A stretch of DNA of 64,000 bases from SpSt-333 sp964371615 (GCA_964371615.1 CAYJMS010000001.1:682001-746000); one strand, 5' to 3'. Positions 35,957 to 45,548 are shown, numbered from the stretch's first letter. The notes: generated by a model not told the origin, from the letters alone. Numbers and translations are program-made.

Positions 35957-36799
35957 ATGGAACATTTGTTGACGACATATGTGCTGGAACAGAACAAGAG
36001 GAGTAATTTCTATTATTCCTTTTTGCTGCTTCCAAAACCAAAGCGAGAAGCGATCAACATCGTGTACGCCTGGTGCCGCATTGCGGACGATATCGTCGAT
36101 GAAGAAGAAAGCATTCCGGTCAAACGCCAGCGGCTCCTGTCGTGGGCAAAGGAGTTCGAAAAAGGGATAGAAGGCGAATCGGAGTATGCTCTAGTCAACC
36201 GCCTTTCGCGCATCATAGCACATTTCAAAATTCCGCTGACCCATTTTCACGATCTCATTGCCGGCATGGAAATGGACCTCATCAATTTCCGCTACGCGAC
36301 GTTCGAGGATCTGAAACTGTACTGTTATCGCGTTGCGTCCACTGTCGGTTTGATCAGCACCGAGATTTTCGGATACCGGAACGACGGCGCCAAGGAATAC
36401 GCCGTTAATCTCGGTTTCGCTTTGCAGTTGACGAACATCCTCCGGGATGTGGCCGCCGATGCAAAGAAAGGAAGAATCTATCTTCCGCAGGAAGATCTTG
36501 TCGCATTCAGTTATACCGAAGAGGAACTCTTTTCCGGTGTCTATAACGACAAATTCCGAAAACTCATGAAGTTCGAAGCCGACCGGGCCAGAATGTATTT
36601 TACCGAAGCACTCAAACATCTTTCCGAAGAGGATAAACCGCTGTTCATTGCTGCGTTGATTATGCAGGAGATCTATTTCCGGCTGCTGCAGGATATTGAA
36701 CGTGCAGACTATAATGTTTATGCGCACCGTTTCCGAGTCTCGAACTTCACAAAAATCCTCATCACATCCCGTGTCTGGTGGAACAATCGTAAGCGATAA
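35957..36799 (+). CDS. hpnD: Presqualene diphosphate synthase
   Basis: 280 residues. It condenses two farnesyl diphosphates to presqualene diphosphate. Asp-rich motifs are CRIADDIVDEEES and LTNILRDVAADAKKGRIYLP, the latter with the family's typical RxYLP follow-up. The ATG at 35957 comes two bases after the hpnC stop; the open frame extends slightly into hpnC but that part is not family-like. The end overlaps hpnE by 29 bases. Confidence 0.94.
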   Translation: MEHLLTTYVLEQNKRSNFYYSFLLLPKPKREAINIVYAWCRIADDIVDEEESIPVKRQRLLSWAKEFEKGIEGESEYALVNRLSRIIAHFKIPLTHFHDLIAGMEMDLINFRYATFEDLKLYCYRVASTVGLISTEIFGYRNDGAKEYAVNLGFALQLTNILRDVAADAKKGRIYLPQEDLVAFSYTEEELFSGVYNDKFRKLMKFEADRARMYFTEALKHLSEEDKPLFIAALIMQEIYFRLLQDIERADYNVYAHRFRVSNFTKILITSRVWWNNRKR

Positions 36800-38156
36800 C
36801 GCTCCGGATGCGGTGATTATCGGCGGAGGTATGGCGGGATTGTCCGCCGCCGTCGATCTGGTTCGCCGCGGCCATTCTGTTGTACTCGTTGAACAAAAGC
36901 AGCATCTTGGCGGAAGAACCTATTCCTTCGTCCATCCGGAAACAGGTGACGATGTCGATAATGGCCAGCATCTGATGATGGGGTGTTATCATTCGACGCT
37001 CCGGTATCTGCGAACGATCGGCACGATTGATGAGGTCGAGATCCAGAAACGCCTTACCATTCTTTTTCGCCGTAAAGGAAAGCAGACAGGGATATTGCAC
37101 TCCGGCCGCCTTCCGGCACCGTTTCATATCCTTTCCGGATTATTGCGGCTCACCATTCTTCGCTGGACCCACCGGATTCGTTTGCTGAGAGTCGGCATTG
37201 AATTGCTCATCAGAAATCCCGATACGGACCGTCATCTTCATTCCATCACCGTCGAACAATGGCTGGATGAAATGAAACAGCCGCCGGAAAATAAAGAATA
37301 CCTCTGGAACATTATCGCCATTGGTGCGTTGAACGACTCGCCAGCGGATATTTCCGCAGCGATGTTTGTCAAAGTGCTCAAGAGTGCATTTTTTGGAGCG
37401 CGGCAGAATTCATCAATGGTGATTCCAAAGCGCGGTTTGAGTTCGGTCTTGATCGATGGCGCCGAATCGTATATCCGTCTGCGGGGGGGCAGGATAGTGT
37501 TGAATTCGTCGGTTAAAAATATCGAGATTAATAGCAACGCCGTGGAATCGGTTACGTTGGAAAACGGCGAAGTATTAATCCCCGCGACGGTAATCTCCGC
37601 GGTGCCGTATTTCGACTTTCCCCGGCTTTTTTCCGATGCAGCATTGTCCGTGGCAGGAAATATCGGCGCGTTTGTATCGTCGCCGATTATTACAATTCAC
37701 CTTTGGTTTGATGCACATTTTGTTGAGGAAAAATTCTCCGCTCTTATCGGTTCACGCATCCATTGGGTGTTCAACAAAACCGCAATTTACGGCAGAAAAA
37801 GAGAAGGCTTGATGTATCTCTCCCTGGTGGTCAGCGGTGCACGCGATCTCATCGGAAAAAGTAAAGAAAACCTTGTGACGATAGCGCATGAAGAATTGAA
37901 ACAGTTCTATCCCGCCGCATCATTGGCTGCAATCGTTCATTCCCTGGTCATGAAAGAAAAACGCGCGACCTTCTCGCCGAGCATAGAAATCGAACCGCAA
38001 CGTCCCGCTGCCCGAACGGCGGTGAACAATCTCTTTATCGCAGGGGATTGGACAGATACAAAACTCCCCGCCACCATCGAAGGGGCAGTGCAAAGCGGAT
38101 ACGAAAGTGCCGCATTGGCCGCAATGGAAATTGAATTGAGGAAAAATCCGAAGTAA
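36771..38156 (+). CDS. hpnE: Hydroxysqualene dehydroxylase (FAD-dependent amine oxidase fold)
   Basis: FAD enzyme that reduces hydroxysqualene to squalene. The dinucleotide motif VIIGGGMAGLSAAVDLVRRG lies near the N-terminus, with the GG motif HLGGRTYSF and the C-terminal FAD motif NLFIAGDWTDTKLPATIEGA. The best start is a GTG at 36771 (461 aa), inside the hpnD end. The reading frame is open to 36696, but the extra residues do not look like family sequence and overlap hpnD further. Confidence 0.92.
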   Translation: MSGGTIVSDNAPDAVIIGGGMAGLSAAVDLVRRGHSVVLVEQKQHLGGRTYSFVHPETGDDVDNGQHLMMGCYHSTLRYLRTIGTIDEVEIQKRLTILFRRKGKQTGILHSGRLPAPFHILSGLLRLTILRWTHRIRLLRVGIELLIRNPDTDRHLHSITVEQWLDEMKQPPENKEYLWNIIAIGALNDSPADISAAMFVKVLKSAFFGARQNSSMVIPKRGLSSVLIDGAESYIRLRGGRIVLNSSVKNIEINSNAVESVTLENGEVLIPATVISAVPYFDFPRLFSDAALSVAGNIGAFVSSPIITIHLWFDAHFVEEKFSALIGSRIHWVFNKTAIYGRKREGLMYLSLVVSGARDLIGKSKENLVTIAHEELKQFYPAASLAAIVHSLVMKEKRATFSPSIEIEPQRPAARTAVNNLFIAGDWTDTKLPATIEGAVQSGYESAALAAMEIELRKNPK

Positions 38157-38180
38157 GTGCAGCCTGAAAATTTACCAATA

Positions 38181-38209
38181 AAAAAACCGGATGATCGATC
38201 CGGTTTTTT
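38181..38209. terminator. Bidirectional terminator
   Basis: Stem ACCGGAT / ATCCGGT with loop GATCG, flanked by a run of A on the left and TTTTTT on the right. It lies between the converging hpnE and histidine kinase genes. Confidence 0.87.
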
Positions 38210-38234
38210 GTTTTCAACAGTGATTCTATTGAAT

Positions 38235-39872
38235 TCATTCGACAGCTGCGGGGAACATCATTCTGATCGTTGTCCCTTTGCCGAGTTCGCTGTCGATCTC
38301 GATTTTCCCTTTGTGATCGTCAATCACTTTTTTAACAATGGACATGCCGAGACCGGTTCCGTGTTTCTTTCCATAGGTCACAAACGGCTCAAAGATTCTC
38401 CGTTTTACCTCTTCCGGCATACCGGTGCCGGTATCGGTAAATTCGATCTTCACCATTCCGCCGATATCCTCGGTTGAGACGGAGAGCGATCCGCCGTTCG
38501 GCATGGCATCGCGTGCGTTGCTGGCGATATTATAGAATACCCGGACCATTTTATCCTGGTCGAGTTTTACTGTTCCCTTGAAATTAAGGTGCTTTTCTAA
38601 TTTGACGTTGTTCTTGGTGAGGTCTTTTTCGATGAACATCAGAACTCCCTCCATAACATCCTCGAACACCACATTTTCCATGTTCGTTGCGCTCACACCC
38701 CGGCTGAAGTCGAGAATTTCCTGCGCCATATTGACAAATCGGTCGACCTGATGGATCATCTCGTCCGCCATTTTTGCCGCCTCTTCGTTCCCCGATTTCT
38801 TCTTCATTACCTGAGCATACACCCGCAGCGTTCCCATCGGATTCTTGATGTCATGGATGATTGTGCTGGCCATGCGTCCGACGGCGGATAGTCGTTCGTT
38901 GTTCACCATCTCTTGGGCCATCCGGGCATTTTCGATGGCAATGGAAGCGTGAATGGAAAGGGCGTTCAGGAACTCCTCGTCCTGCGGAGTAAACGGTCCC
39001 CCTTTTTTGTTTAACATTTGAAAGACGCCGATAATCTTGCCGTCGCGATTGCGCATCGGCATGGTGAGCATATTATTCGTGCGGTAACCGGTCTTTTTGT
39101 CCACTTCGGGATTAAAGCGGGGATCGTTGTAAGCATCGGGTATGTTCACGATCTCGCCCGTCTTTGCCACATAGCCGGCTAGTCCTTTGCCGAGCGGCAG
39201 CCGTATCTCAATCACTTCTGTGCCGCGTAGGGCTTTCGACCAGATCTCACCTTTTAATTCATCAACCAGATATAATGTACCGCGATCCGAGGCGATTGAT
39301 TTAATCGCCGTTTCTAGAATTACATCGAGCAATTTATCGAGATCGAGTGTCGAATTGACAGTCTTTGCAGCATCGATCAGGGTGTTTAACTTATTTATGT
39401 GCTGCTTCGATATCTCCACCGTCCGGTCCAGCTCCTGTACGATCGTCTGATCGGCAGCGCGTAACCGCTTCGTAACATTCCGCAATATGTTCAATTGGAT
39501 GATGTTGTTCGATTTCAAGAGATTATCAAAATCCTGTTTGCTGATGCTGGCGCACACCGTGTTCTCCACGGCCATCGTCCGAGCAGACCGCACCTGATCG
39601 TCCAACAGCTCCATCTCTCCGAAAAAATCTCCCTTGGTAAGATGGGCAAGAACTGTTTCCGCTCCATACTTTGTCACTTTAGAGATCTTGATCTTGCCAT
39701 CGAGGATAAGATACAATCGCTCTCCGCGGGTATTTTCCTGGAAAACGACGGTATTGGCGGCAAATCTCTCTTCTCGACACATCTTGAGAATTGCGTTCAA
39801 ATTCACATCGGCCACATATTTAAACGCCGACGCGGATTTGAGATTTTCGAGAGTGAGGAGTGATTGTTCCAT
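38235..39872 (-). CDS. Histidine kinase with cNMP-binding and GAF domains
   Basis: 545 residues, soluble (no membrane segment). An N-terminal cyclic-nucleotide-binding domain (about 10-125) has a canonical phosphate cassette GDFFGEMELLDDQVRSAR, with the Glu and Arg that contact cAMP. A linker and GAF domain follow (about 180-320), then HisKA with the phosphorylated His in STIIHDIKNPMG, and an HATPase (NARDAMPNGG, DTGTGMPEE, GTGLGMSIVKK). The start at 39872 (MEQSLLTL) is preferred to the longer frame. No receiver gene is adjacent. The window also encodes a class III cyclase and two lone receivers, which are possible partners. Confidence 0.92.
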   Translation of the reverse strand: MEQSLLTLENLKSASAFKYVADVNLNAILKMCREERFAANTVVFQENTRGERLYLILDGKIKISKVTKYGAETVLAHLTKGDFFGEMELLDDQVRSARTMAVENTVCASISKQDFDNLLKSNNIIQLNILRNVTKRLRAADQTIVQELDRTVEISKQHINKLNTLIDAAKTVNSTLDLDKLLDVILETAIKSIASDRGTLYLVDELKGEIWSKALRGTEVIEIRLPLGKGLAGYVAKTGEIVNIPDAYNDPRFNPEVDKKTGYRTNNMLTMPMRNRDGKIIGVFQMLNKKGGPFTPQDEEFLNALSIHASIAIENARMAQEMVNNERLSAVGRMASTIIHDIKNPMGTLRVYAQVMKKKSGNEEAAKMADEMIHQVDRFVNMAQEILDFSRGVSATNMENVVFEDVMEGVLMFIEKDLTKNNVKLEKHLNFKGTVKLDQDKMVRVFYNIASNARDAMPNGGSLSVSTEDIGGMVKIEFTDTGTGMPEEVKRRIFEPFVTYGKKHGTGLGMSIVKKVIDDHKGKIEIDSELGKGTTIRMMFPAAVE

Positions 39873-40022
39873 TGGCTCTTTTCGAGTTGTGATTGGTTTC
39901 AAAAAATAAGGAACTACCGAGAGAGAAGCAAGGAATGAGCAGGAGTCATTTTATCCCGTGTGACGTGTGATATATCGTGTCTGTACGGTGAAATTTTCAT
40001 ATATTGATACAATTCTTATCAA

Positions 40023-40057
40023 CGGAGTCCGCCGGTCGTGTGGACTCCGCTTTATTT
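40023..40057 (+). promoter_or_regulatory. Hairpin with T-rich tail in ettA leader
   Basis: Perfect 8-bp stem CGGAGTCC / GGACTCCG (40023-40049, 11-base loop) followed by CTTTATTT. It ends 22 bases before the ettA GTG. It is one of several terminator-like hairpins just upstream of genes in this window. Confidence 0.55.
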
Positions 40058-40078
40058 ACAGCATCAGAAGGACGTACT

Positions 40079-41752
40079 GTGAGCGATACAAAAATAATTT
40101 TTTCGATGATCGGTGTCGGCAAGGTGCACAAACCGAACAAGCAGGTCTTAAAAGATATCTACCTGTCTTTCTATTATGGGGCAAAGATCGGCGTGCTTGG
40201 ATTGAATGGCGCGGGAAAATCGACGCTGTTAAAGATCATCGCCGGAGTTGATAAAGACTATCTCGGAACGATCAATGCACAAAAAGGGATTACCTTCGGT
40301 TATTTGTCGCAAGAACCCGAACTCGATCCGGAAAAAACGGTGAAGGAGATCGTTGAGGAAGGTGTGCAGGAAACGGTGAACCTGTTGAAGGAATATGAAG
40401 CGATCACCGCCAAGTTTGCCGATCCGGATGCCGATTTTGACAAGTTGCTCGAAAAACAGGGAACACTTCAGGAAAAGATTGATCACATCAATGCATGGGA
40501 TCTTGACAGTAAATTGGAACAGGCTATGGATGCCTTGCGCTGTCCTTCCGGCGAAACTCCGGTAAAGGTCCTCTCCGGCGGTGAACGACGGCGGGTGGCA
40601 CTCTGCAGACTGTTGCTGCAGGAACCCGATGTATTACTGCTGGATGAACCGACAAACCATCTGGATGCGGAATCGGTATCCTGGCTGGAACAGCATTTGG
40701 CGCAGTACAAAGGAACCGTACTGGCCGTGACGCATGACCGGTATTTTCTCGACAATGTCGCCGGATGGATACTGGAACTTGATCGCGGGGAAGGAATTCC
40801 GTTCGAAGGAAATTATTCCTCCTGGCTGGAGCAGAAACAAAAACGTCTTGAAGTCGAAGAGAAACAGGAATCGAAACGGCAAAAAGTATTGAAGCGGGAA
40901 TTGGAATGGGTGAGGATGAATCCGAAAGGCCGTCACGCAAAAAGCAAGGCGCGTATCGCATCGTATGAACAAATGCTCACCGAAGAGCATGAGCGACGCA
41001 ACGAAGAGATCGAAATCTTCATTCCCAAAGGTCCCCGCCTGGGAGATGTGGTGATTAAATCGGAAAATGTCGCCAAAGCGTTCGGCGATAATTTGTTGTA
41101 TGAAAATATGAATTTTGATCTTCCGCCCGGCGGAATCATCGGCGTGATAGGACCGAACGGTGCCGGTAAAACCACGTTGTTCAGGATGATTACCGGACAG
41201 GAAAAACCCGATACCGGAAAAATTACCGTTGGGGATACTGTGAAACTCGCCTATGTCGACCAAAACCGTCCGCTCGATCCCGACAAGACGATTTGGGAAG
41301 AGATTTCCGGCGGTGAAGAATTGCTTCGCTTCGGTACACGCGAAGTGAACTCCCGCGCATATGTTGCACGGTTTAATTTCAGCGGCAGCGACCAACAGAA
41401 GCGCGTTGGCCAACTTTCCGGCGGAGAGCGGAACCGGGTTCATCTCGCCAAGACGATGAAACAGGAAGCGAATGTTTTGCTTCTGGACGAACCGACAAAC
41501 GATCTCGATGTGAATACGCTGAGAGCCCTGGAAGAAGCATTGGGAGAATTTGCCGGATGCGCCGTTGTCATCTCGCACGATCGCTGGTTTCTCGATCGTG
41601 TCGCGACACACATTCTCGCATTCGAAGGGGAGAGCCAGGTGCAGTGGTTCGACGGAAATTATTCCGAATACGAAGAGTTTCGCAGGAAAAAACTCGGCAT
41701 TGCCGCTGACCAGCCGCATCGGATCCATTATAAAAAATTGGTGAGACAATAA
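40079..41752 (+). CDS. ettA: Energy-dependent translational throttle protein (ABC-F)
   Basis: ABC-F ATPase that binds the ribosomal E site and gates entry into elongation according to energy status. Two NBDs: Walker A GLNGAGKST and GPNGAGKTT, signatures LSGGERRRVAL and LSGGERNRVHL, and Walker B LLLDEPTNHLD and LLLDEPTNDLD. The P-site tRNA-interaction linker and an arm in NBD1 are present. The GTG at 40079 follows AAGGA at 8 bases and gives 557 residues, the EttA length. The frame is open to 40004 but would run through the leader hairpin. Confidence 0.95.
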   Translation: MSDTKIIFSMIGVGKVHKPNKQVLKDIYLSFYYGAKIGVLGLNGAGKSTLLKIIAGVDKDYLGTINAQKGITFGYLSQEPELDPEKTVKEIVEEGVQETVNLLKEYEAITAKFADPDADFDKLLEKQGTLQEKIDHINAWDLDSKLEQAMDALRCPSGETPVKVLSGGERRRVALCRLLLQEPDVLLLDEPTNHLDAESVSWLEQHLAQYKGTVLAVTHDRYFLDNVAGWILELDRGEGIPFEGNYSSWLEQKQKRLEVEEKQESKRQKVLKRELEWVRMNPKGRHAKSKARIASYEQMLTEEHERRNEEIEIFIPKGPRLGDVVIKSENVAKAFGDNLLYENMNFDLPPGGIIGVIGPNGAGKTTLFRMITGQEKPDTGKITVGDTVKLAYVDQNRPLDPDKTIWEEISGGEELLRFGTREVNSRAYVARFNFSGSDQQKRVGQLSGGERNRVHLAKTMKQEANVLLLDEPTNDLDVNTLRALEEALGEFAGCAVVISHDRWFLDRVATHILAFEGESQVQWFDGNYSEYEEFRRKKLGIAADQPHRIHYKKLVRQ

Positions 41753-41761
41753 CGCTTCAGG

Positions 41762-41797
41762 AGGACTCTCCATCAATGGAGGGATCCTATTTTTTTC
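41762..41797 (+). terminator. Terminator after ettA
   Basis: A long imperfect stem AGGACTCTCCAT / ATGGAGGGATCCT (41762-41788) is followed by ATTTTTTTC. Confidence 0.75.
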
Positions 41798-41849
41798 GAA
41801 TACAGAATGACGATATCCGTGGGTGCAGCGGATAGTGTCACACAAGCAT

Positions 41850-42779
41850 ATGAAAACACTTCTTTACCTTCTCCTCGTTTTCCCGATTGCATACGCACAG
41901 AACACAGTCATTCCATCGTATCTTCATTATGACTCGTCGCTTTCCGCTGCCATGGCCGGCATCGCAACTGAGCTCGGCATCAATAAGGAATTCGATACAG
42001 GTGAGGATGGGATGGAACAGATTTCATTCGCCGTTATCGACTTAACCGGAAAGACACCTCTGCTCGGCGGTGTCCATTTTGACAATTTCATTTATCCCGC
42101 CTCGGTATATAAAATGTACGTTGCGGCGGAGATATTACGACAGGTATCGCAGGAAAAACAATTCATGACGAATCCAATTGTCGTACGATCTCCCAATGAT
42201 GTTGACCGATCCCGTGAATTGTCGTGGGATCCACGGCCGTTGATCCGGGACGGCGATACGGTCACCGTCGCGTATCTGCTCGATCTGATGATCACGCGGA
42301 GCGACAATTCGGCTGCCAATTGCCTCATCGATATTGCACGACGCGAGAATATCAATGCAATGATGCATGAGTATGGGTGGAAGGGAAGCGAAGTGACAAG
42401 AAAATTTCTCAGCCGCAAATTCGAGGATTCTGCCTATGTGAAAGTGCGCTCGACAGAAACATGCGCATTGCACGCGGCGGATTTCCTCTACAGAATTTAT
42501 ACGGATCAGCTAATCAATCCGTGGGTAAGCCAGCAAATGAAGTCTTACCTCGGACGGCAGTTGGATACGACGAAACTCTCTCCCGGATTACCGCATCAGG
42601 CGATGTTTTATCATAAGACCGGTTGGTATTCCAGCTGGACACACGATGTCGGTATCGTGGATGATGGAAACACCCGTTACGTCATTGCGTGTTTTTTGCC
42701 GTTAGAAGAAGAGAAGGCAAGACCGATACTGAAGCAATTAGCGGAGAGGGTACATAAGTACTTCATAACAAAGAAATAA
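41850..42779 (+). CDS. Secreted serine hydrolase, class A beta-lactamase-like
   Basis: 309 residues with a signal peptide (KTLLYLLLVFPIAYAQ). The three penicillin-recognising motifs are present: S85-x-x-K88 (PASVYKMY), S151-D-N153 and K256-T-G258 (HKTGWYSSWTHD). The omega-loop Glu used by class A enzymes for deacylation is not evident between SDN and KTG. The protein may therefore be a peptidoglycan or other hydrolase, not an antibiotic-resistance enzyme. The ATG at 41850 was chosen for the signal peptide. It faces the outer membrane barrel gene with only 27 bases between stops. Confidence 0.85.
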   Translation: MKTLLYLLLVFPIAYAQNTVIPSYLHYDSSLSAAMAGIATELGINKEFDTGEDGMEQISFAVIDLTGKTPLLGGVHFDNFIYPASVYKMYVAAEILRQVSQEKQFMTNPIVVRSPNDVDRSRELSWDPRPLIRDGDTVTVAYLLDLMITRSDNSAANCLIDIARRENINAMMHEYGWKGSEVTRKFLSRKFEDSAYVKVRSTETCALHAADFLYRIYTDQLINPWVSQQMKSYLGRQLDTTKLSPGLPHQAMFYHKTGWYSSWTHDVGIVDDGNTRYVIACFLPLEEEKARPILKQLAERVHKYFITKK

Positions 42780-42806
42780 AATTTCTGCGACCATCCCAGT
42801 CGTCGA

Positions 42807-45410
42807 TTAGAACGTAAATCCAGTCGTCACGTACCCTTCAACCTGTTCTCGAGACCGTGCGACGGAAAGAGCAACAGTCAGATTTTTGTCCACTGCATAC
42901 GTCCAGAGGCCCGCTCCGAATCCGGAGTGCCAGAGCAACGAACGTTCGCCCCGTACAAATACCCGTCCGGTTTCCGCAAAGAGAGTTCCGCCGAGATGAA
43001 ACGGCAGAAGTACCCTGATCGTCGCAATTTTAAATCGCGATTCGGCATGGAGTGAAATGCTGGCATCGCCGGAGAAGCGTTGCTTTTCAAATCCGCGGAC
43101 AGACTCCGTACCGCCCAGGAATGAACCTTCGAAAAACGGATATGTGCCGGAGATATTTTCCGCAAACAGACGGAACGCCAGCGTTGTCGTCGAAAAGAGC
43201 GATGTCGTAACATAGGTACGCATATCGAGATATGATCGTGTGAATTCTGACCTGCTGCTCAACACTTTCGGGAAATGATAGAGGCCGGATCGGATGAATG
43301 AACCCGCCGTCGGAAAAACAGAATGATCGCGCGTATCCCATTCCGCTTCACCCTGCAGACTCATGATCGTCATATTTTCAGTACCGTAGGGGAGAAGCGT
43401 AGTGATGAACGTTGAATCTTCGAGGAGAATATCACTATGCTTGAGCAGGATTCCGCCGATAATCGATAATCGGTCCGTAAAACCGTATTTCACCTGCGGA
43501 TGAAGAATGTATTGCCCCTGCTTTACTTTATAATATTCTTCATCATCGGGGGAATGTGGCAGCGAGAATGAATTCCCTTTTCCAAAGAAGCGTAAGACCT
43601 CGATGCCGGATAATCGGATATCGAGAATGTAGTGAAGGTGTCGATTGTATGTCCTAAAGAGGCCGCGATAATCAATCCGGAATGCTTCGTGATTTGTTGC
43701 ATAGGCAGCGCTCAGATCCATTCGATAAAAATACGGATCGTATTTGAAACCATACGCGAACACTGTTTGACCTCCGCCAAGAATGATTCCGTCGGCGGAA
43801 TTATATGCTGCTACTGCCAGAGGACGAAAATCAAATCCGAAATCCCTGTACGGTTCGACCATTGCCGTATCCGACTCAAACAGCGGGAATGTGTGGTCGA
43901 TAATCGTGGTGGATGATTGTCCTCGTACTACCGTCTTTTTACCGGTATCATAGACGAATGTCTGTGCGGCGGGAACAATTCCGGGAATATAATCCAGCAC
44001 GCCGCCGCGCACAACGGATTCATCGACAATGACATCTTTCCCTTCGCCGCCGTCCACGTGTATGTCGATGCTGGAAGCGACATTACCGGAAAGATGAGCG
44101 ATGTCGTCTCCATCCTTTAGATATATCCGGATTTCGTTTGTTTCTTCCGCAGAGAATCTGCGGCGGTAAATCGGATCGTCCATCGGTTTCCCGGTCGTCT
44201 TATCACGCTTCCAAACGGTGATGTCAACACTCCGGTCGTCATTCCGGACCGCTTCGACATATTCATTTTTGTTGCTGCAATGGATATCGACATACCGTGC
44301 GGACAATTCGTAAAATTTCATGGAGATTTCGTGTAAACGGTCGCGTCGTTCCCGAAGGATATTTTCGATGGCAGGTCCCTCCAGCGCAAGATGTTCCTGC
44401 GGCATGAGTCGGACAGCGGAAGCGATCAGTGAATCGGTAAGCCGGTCAACAAGCCATGACGTAACATTCTTCCATTCTTCTCTATTCAAGCCGGAAAGGA
44501 ATCTGCGGTCCAGATGTCGCCCGGACCAGGTAAGATCGTCGATCAACGGAAAGATATTGTCATAACTTTCTATCTGCTTGACGGAGAGAACGATCAGCCA
44601 CGGAATTAATCCGTCGATCTTCGCCAATGCCTGATCGCGGTCTCGCGGAATCGGCCTCCAAATTCGTTTTCCTTCTTTTTTATATCCCGCCCATTTCCAT
44701 TGATCGATATGCCGGTCCCAATCGCCGATAAAAATGTCGACCAGCCGTGCGGTAAGAAATTCCTTCTCATCGACAACTTCGTCATTATCGTCATTCAGTT
44801 CACGAATGAGGGAATACGATCCTTTGATTTTATCCGCCCCTGCAAAAACGACGGATCCTTTGTCGTCCGGATTTTCTTCGAAAGTGCCGAGCAAGCCGCC
44901 AAAATCTTTTTGGAATTCTCCCAGTGCCGGAGAATCCGGTAGTACTACCATGCGGGGTGTCGCCTGCAGAATTCCCGCAGCATCAACAATCGGCGCTGCA
45001 ATGACGGCGGAGAAGGGATGGGTCCAGCTGATCTGATCTTGGACGAGATCCTTGACGAAAGTATCCAATAATTCCTCAGGGAGCAATCTGCCGGGATCTT
45101 TGTCCAGCGAACGGAATTTATATTCCTTCCCGTCACGACCGATGAATTGCAGCGATCTCGTCTGAAATCCCCCGCCGCGTTTTGTCGGTATCAATCCACC
45201 GGCGGTTTTGTCGAGATCCAGTACGGGGACAGTGACCGGAATAGCCCAGAGATCCCTCCAATGATCGCCGAACAGGAACCGCTTGATCGGTCCGGCTTGA
45301 TAATGGTTTCCCGGTACAACGGTAACGGAATCCGAAGAAACGATTTGTCCCTGCGAAACAACAGTGACGGCAACTATCAGAACAAAAAATATCGATTTGG
45401 TGTTTATCAT
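42807..45410 (-). CDS. Outer membrane BamA-type barrel with kinase-like N-terminal region
   Basis: 867 residues with a signal peptide (1-22). The C-terminal half (about 560-867) is a surface-antigen/BamA-like beta-barrel: FRLFAENISGTYPFFEGSFLGG with the VRGF motif, ending in an aromatic (VTTGFTF). The N-terminal half resembles secreted or HipA/FAM20C-like kinase folds: a Gly-rich strand pair GGGFQTRSLQF...YKFRSLDKD (79-105), a catalytic-loop-like GDWDRHIDQW (229-238) and a metal-loop-like PIPRDRDQAL (253-262). The kinase reading is my inference from motif order. If right, an ATP-type reaction outside the cytoplasm needs explaining, so a phosphate-binding or other role is equally open. Confidence 0.75.
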   Translation of the reverse strand: MINTKSIFFVLIVAVTVVSQGQIVSSDSVTVVPGNHYQAGPIKRFLFGDHWRDLWAIPVTVPVLDLDKTAGGLIPTKRGGGFQTRSLQFIGRDGKEYKFRSLDKDPGRLLPEELLDTFVKDLVQDQISWTHPFSAVIAAPIVDAAGILQATPRMVVLPDSPALGEFQKDFGGLLGTFEENPDDKGSVVFAGADKIKGSYSLIRELNDDNDEVVDEKEFLTARLVDIFIGDWDRHIDQWKWAGYKKEGKRIWRPIPRDRDQALAKIDGLIPWLIVLSVKQIESYDNIFPLIDDLTWSGRHLDRRFLSGLNREEWKNVTSWLVDRLTDSLIASAVRLMPQEHLALEGPAIENILRERRDRLHEISMKFYELSARYVDIHCSNKNEYVEAVRNDDRSVDITVWKRDKTTGKPMDDPIYRRRFSAEETNEIRIYLKDGDDIAHLSGNVASSIDIHVDGGEGKDVIVDESVVRGGVLDYIPGIVPAAQTFVYDTGKKTVVRGQSSTTIIDHTFPLFESDTAMVEPYRDFGFDFRPLAVAAYNSADGIILGGGQTVFAYGFKYDPYFYRMDLSAAYATNHEAFRIDYRGLFRTYNRHLHYILDIRLSGIEVLRFFGKGNSFSLPHSPDDEEYYKVKQGQYILHPQVKYGFTDRLSIIGGILLKHSDILLEDSTFITTLLPYGTENMTIMSLQGEAEWDTRDHSVFPTAGSFIRSGLYHFPKVLSSRSEFTRSYLDMRTYVTTSLFSTTTLAFRLFAENISGTYPFFEGSFLGGTESVRGFEKQRFSGDASISLHAESRFKIATIRVLLPFHLGGTLFAETGRVFVRGERSLLWHSGFGAGLWTYAVDKNLTVALSVARSREQVEGYVTTGFTF

Positions 45411-45507
45411 TTGGACTGTTGAAAATCAGCAAAAACGAAATGAAATACAACTTTTGTTCGACGGCAGAAAATCGTATATTTTAGTCCCAATTCGTTTTGT
45501 AAATACC

Positions 45508-45548
45508 GGTGGACTTTTTTTCTTACATCGGAGTCCATCATTTTTTTT
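45508..45548 (+). promoter_or_regulatory. Hairpin with T-run in kgd leader
   Basis: Stem GGTGGACT / AGTCCATC (one G-T pair, 45508-45539) followed by ATTTTTTTT, ending 19 bases before the ATG. It has terminator form, lies inside a 157-base divergent intergenic region, and could attenuate transcription into the gene. Confidence 0.5.

Noticed and set aside
40634..41845. 403-codon frame opposite ettA
   Set aside because: Shadow caused by codon bias of ettA on the other strand.
41850..42779. Antibiotic-resistance beta-lactamase
   Set aside because: General class A motifs are present but the deacylation Glu is not evident, so resistance is not supported.
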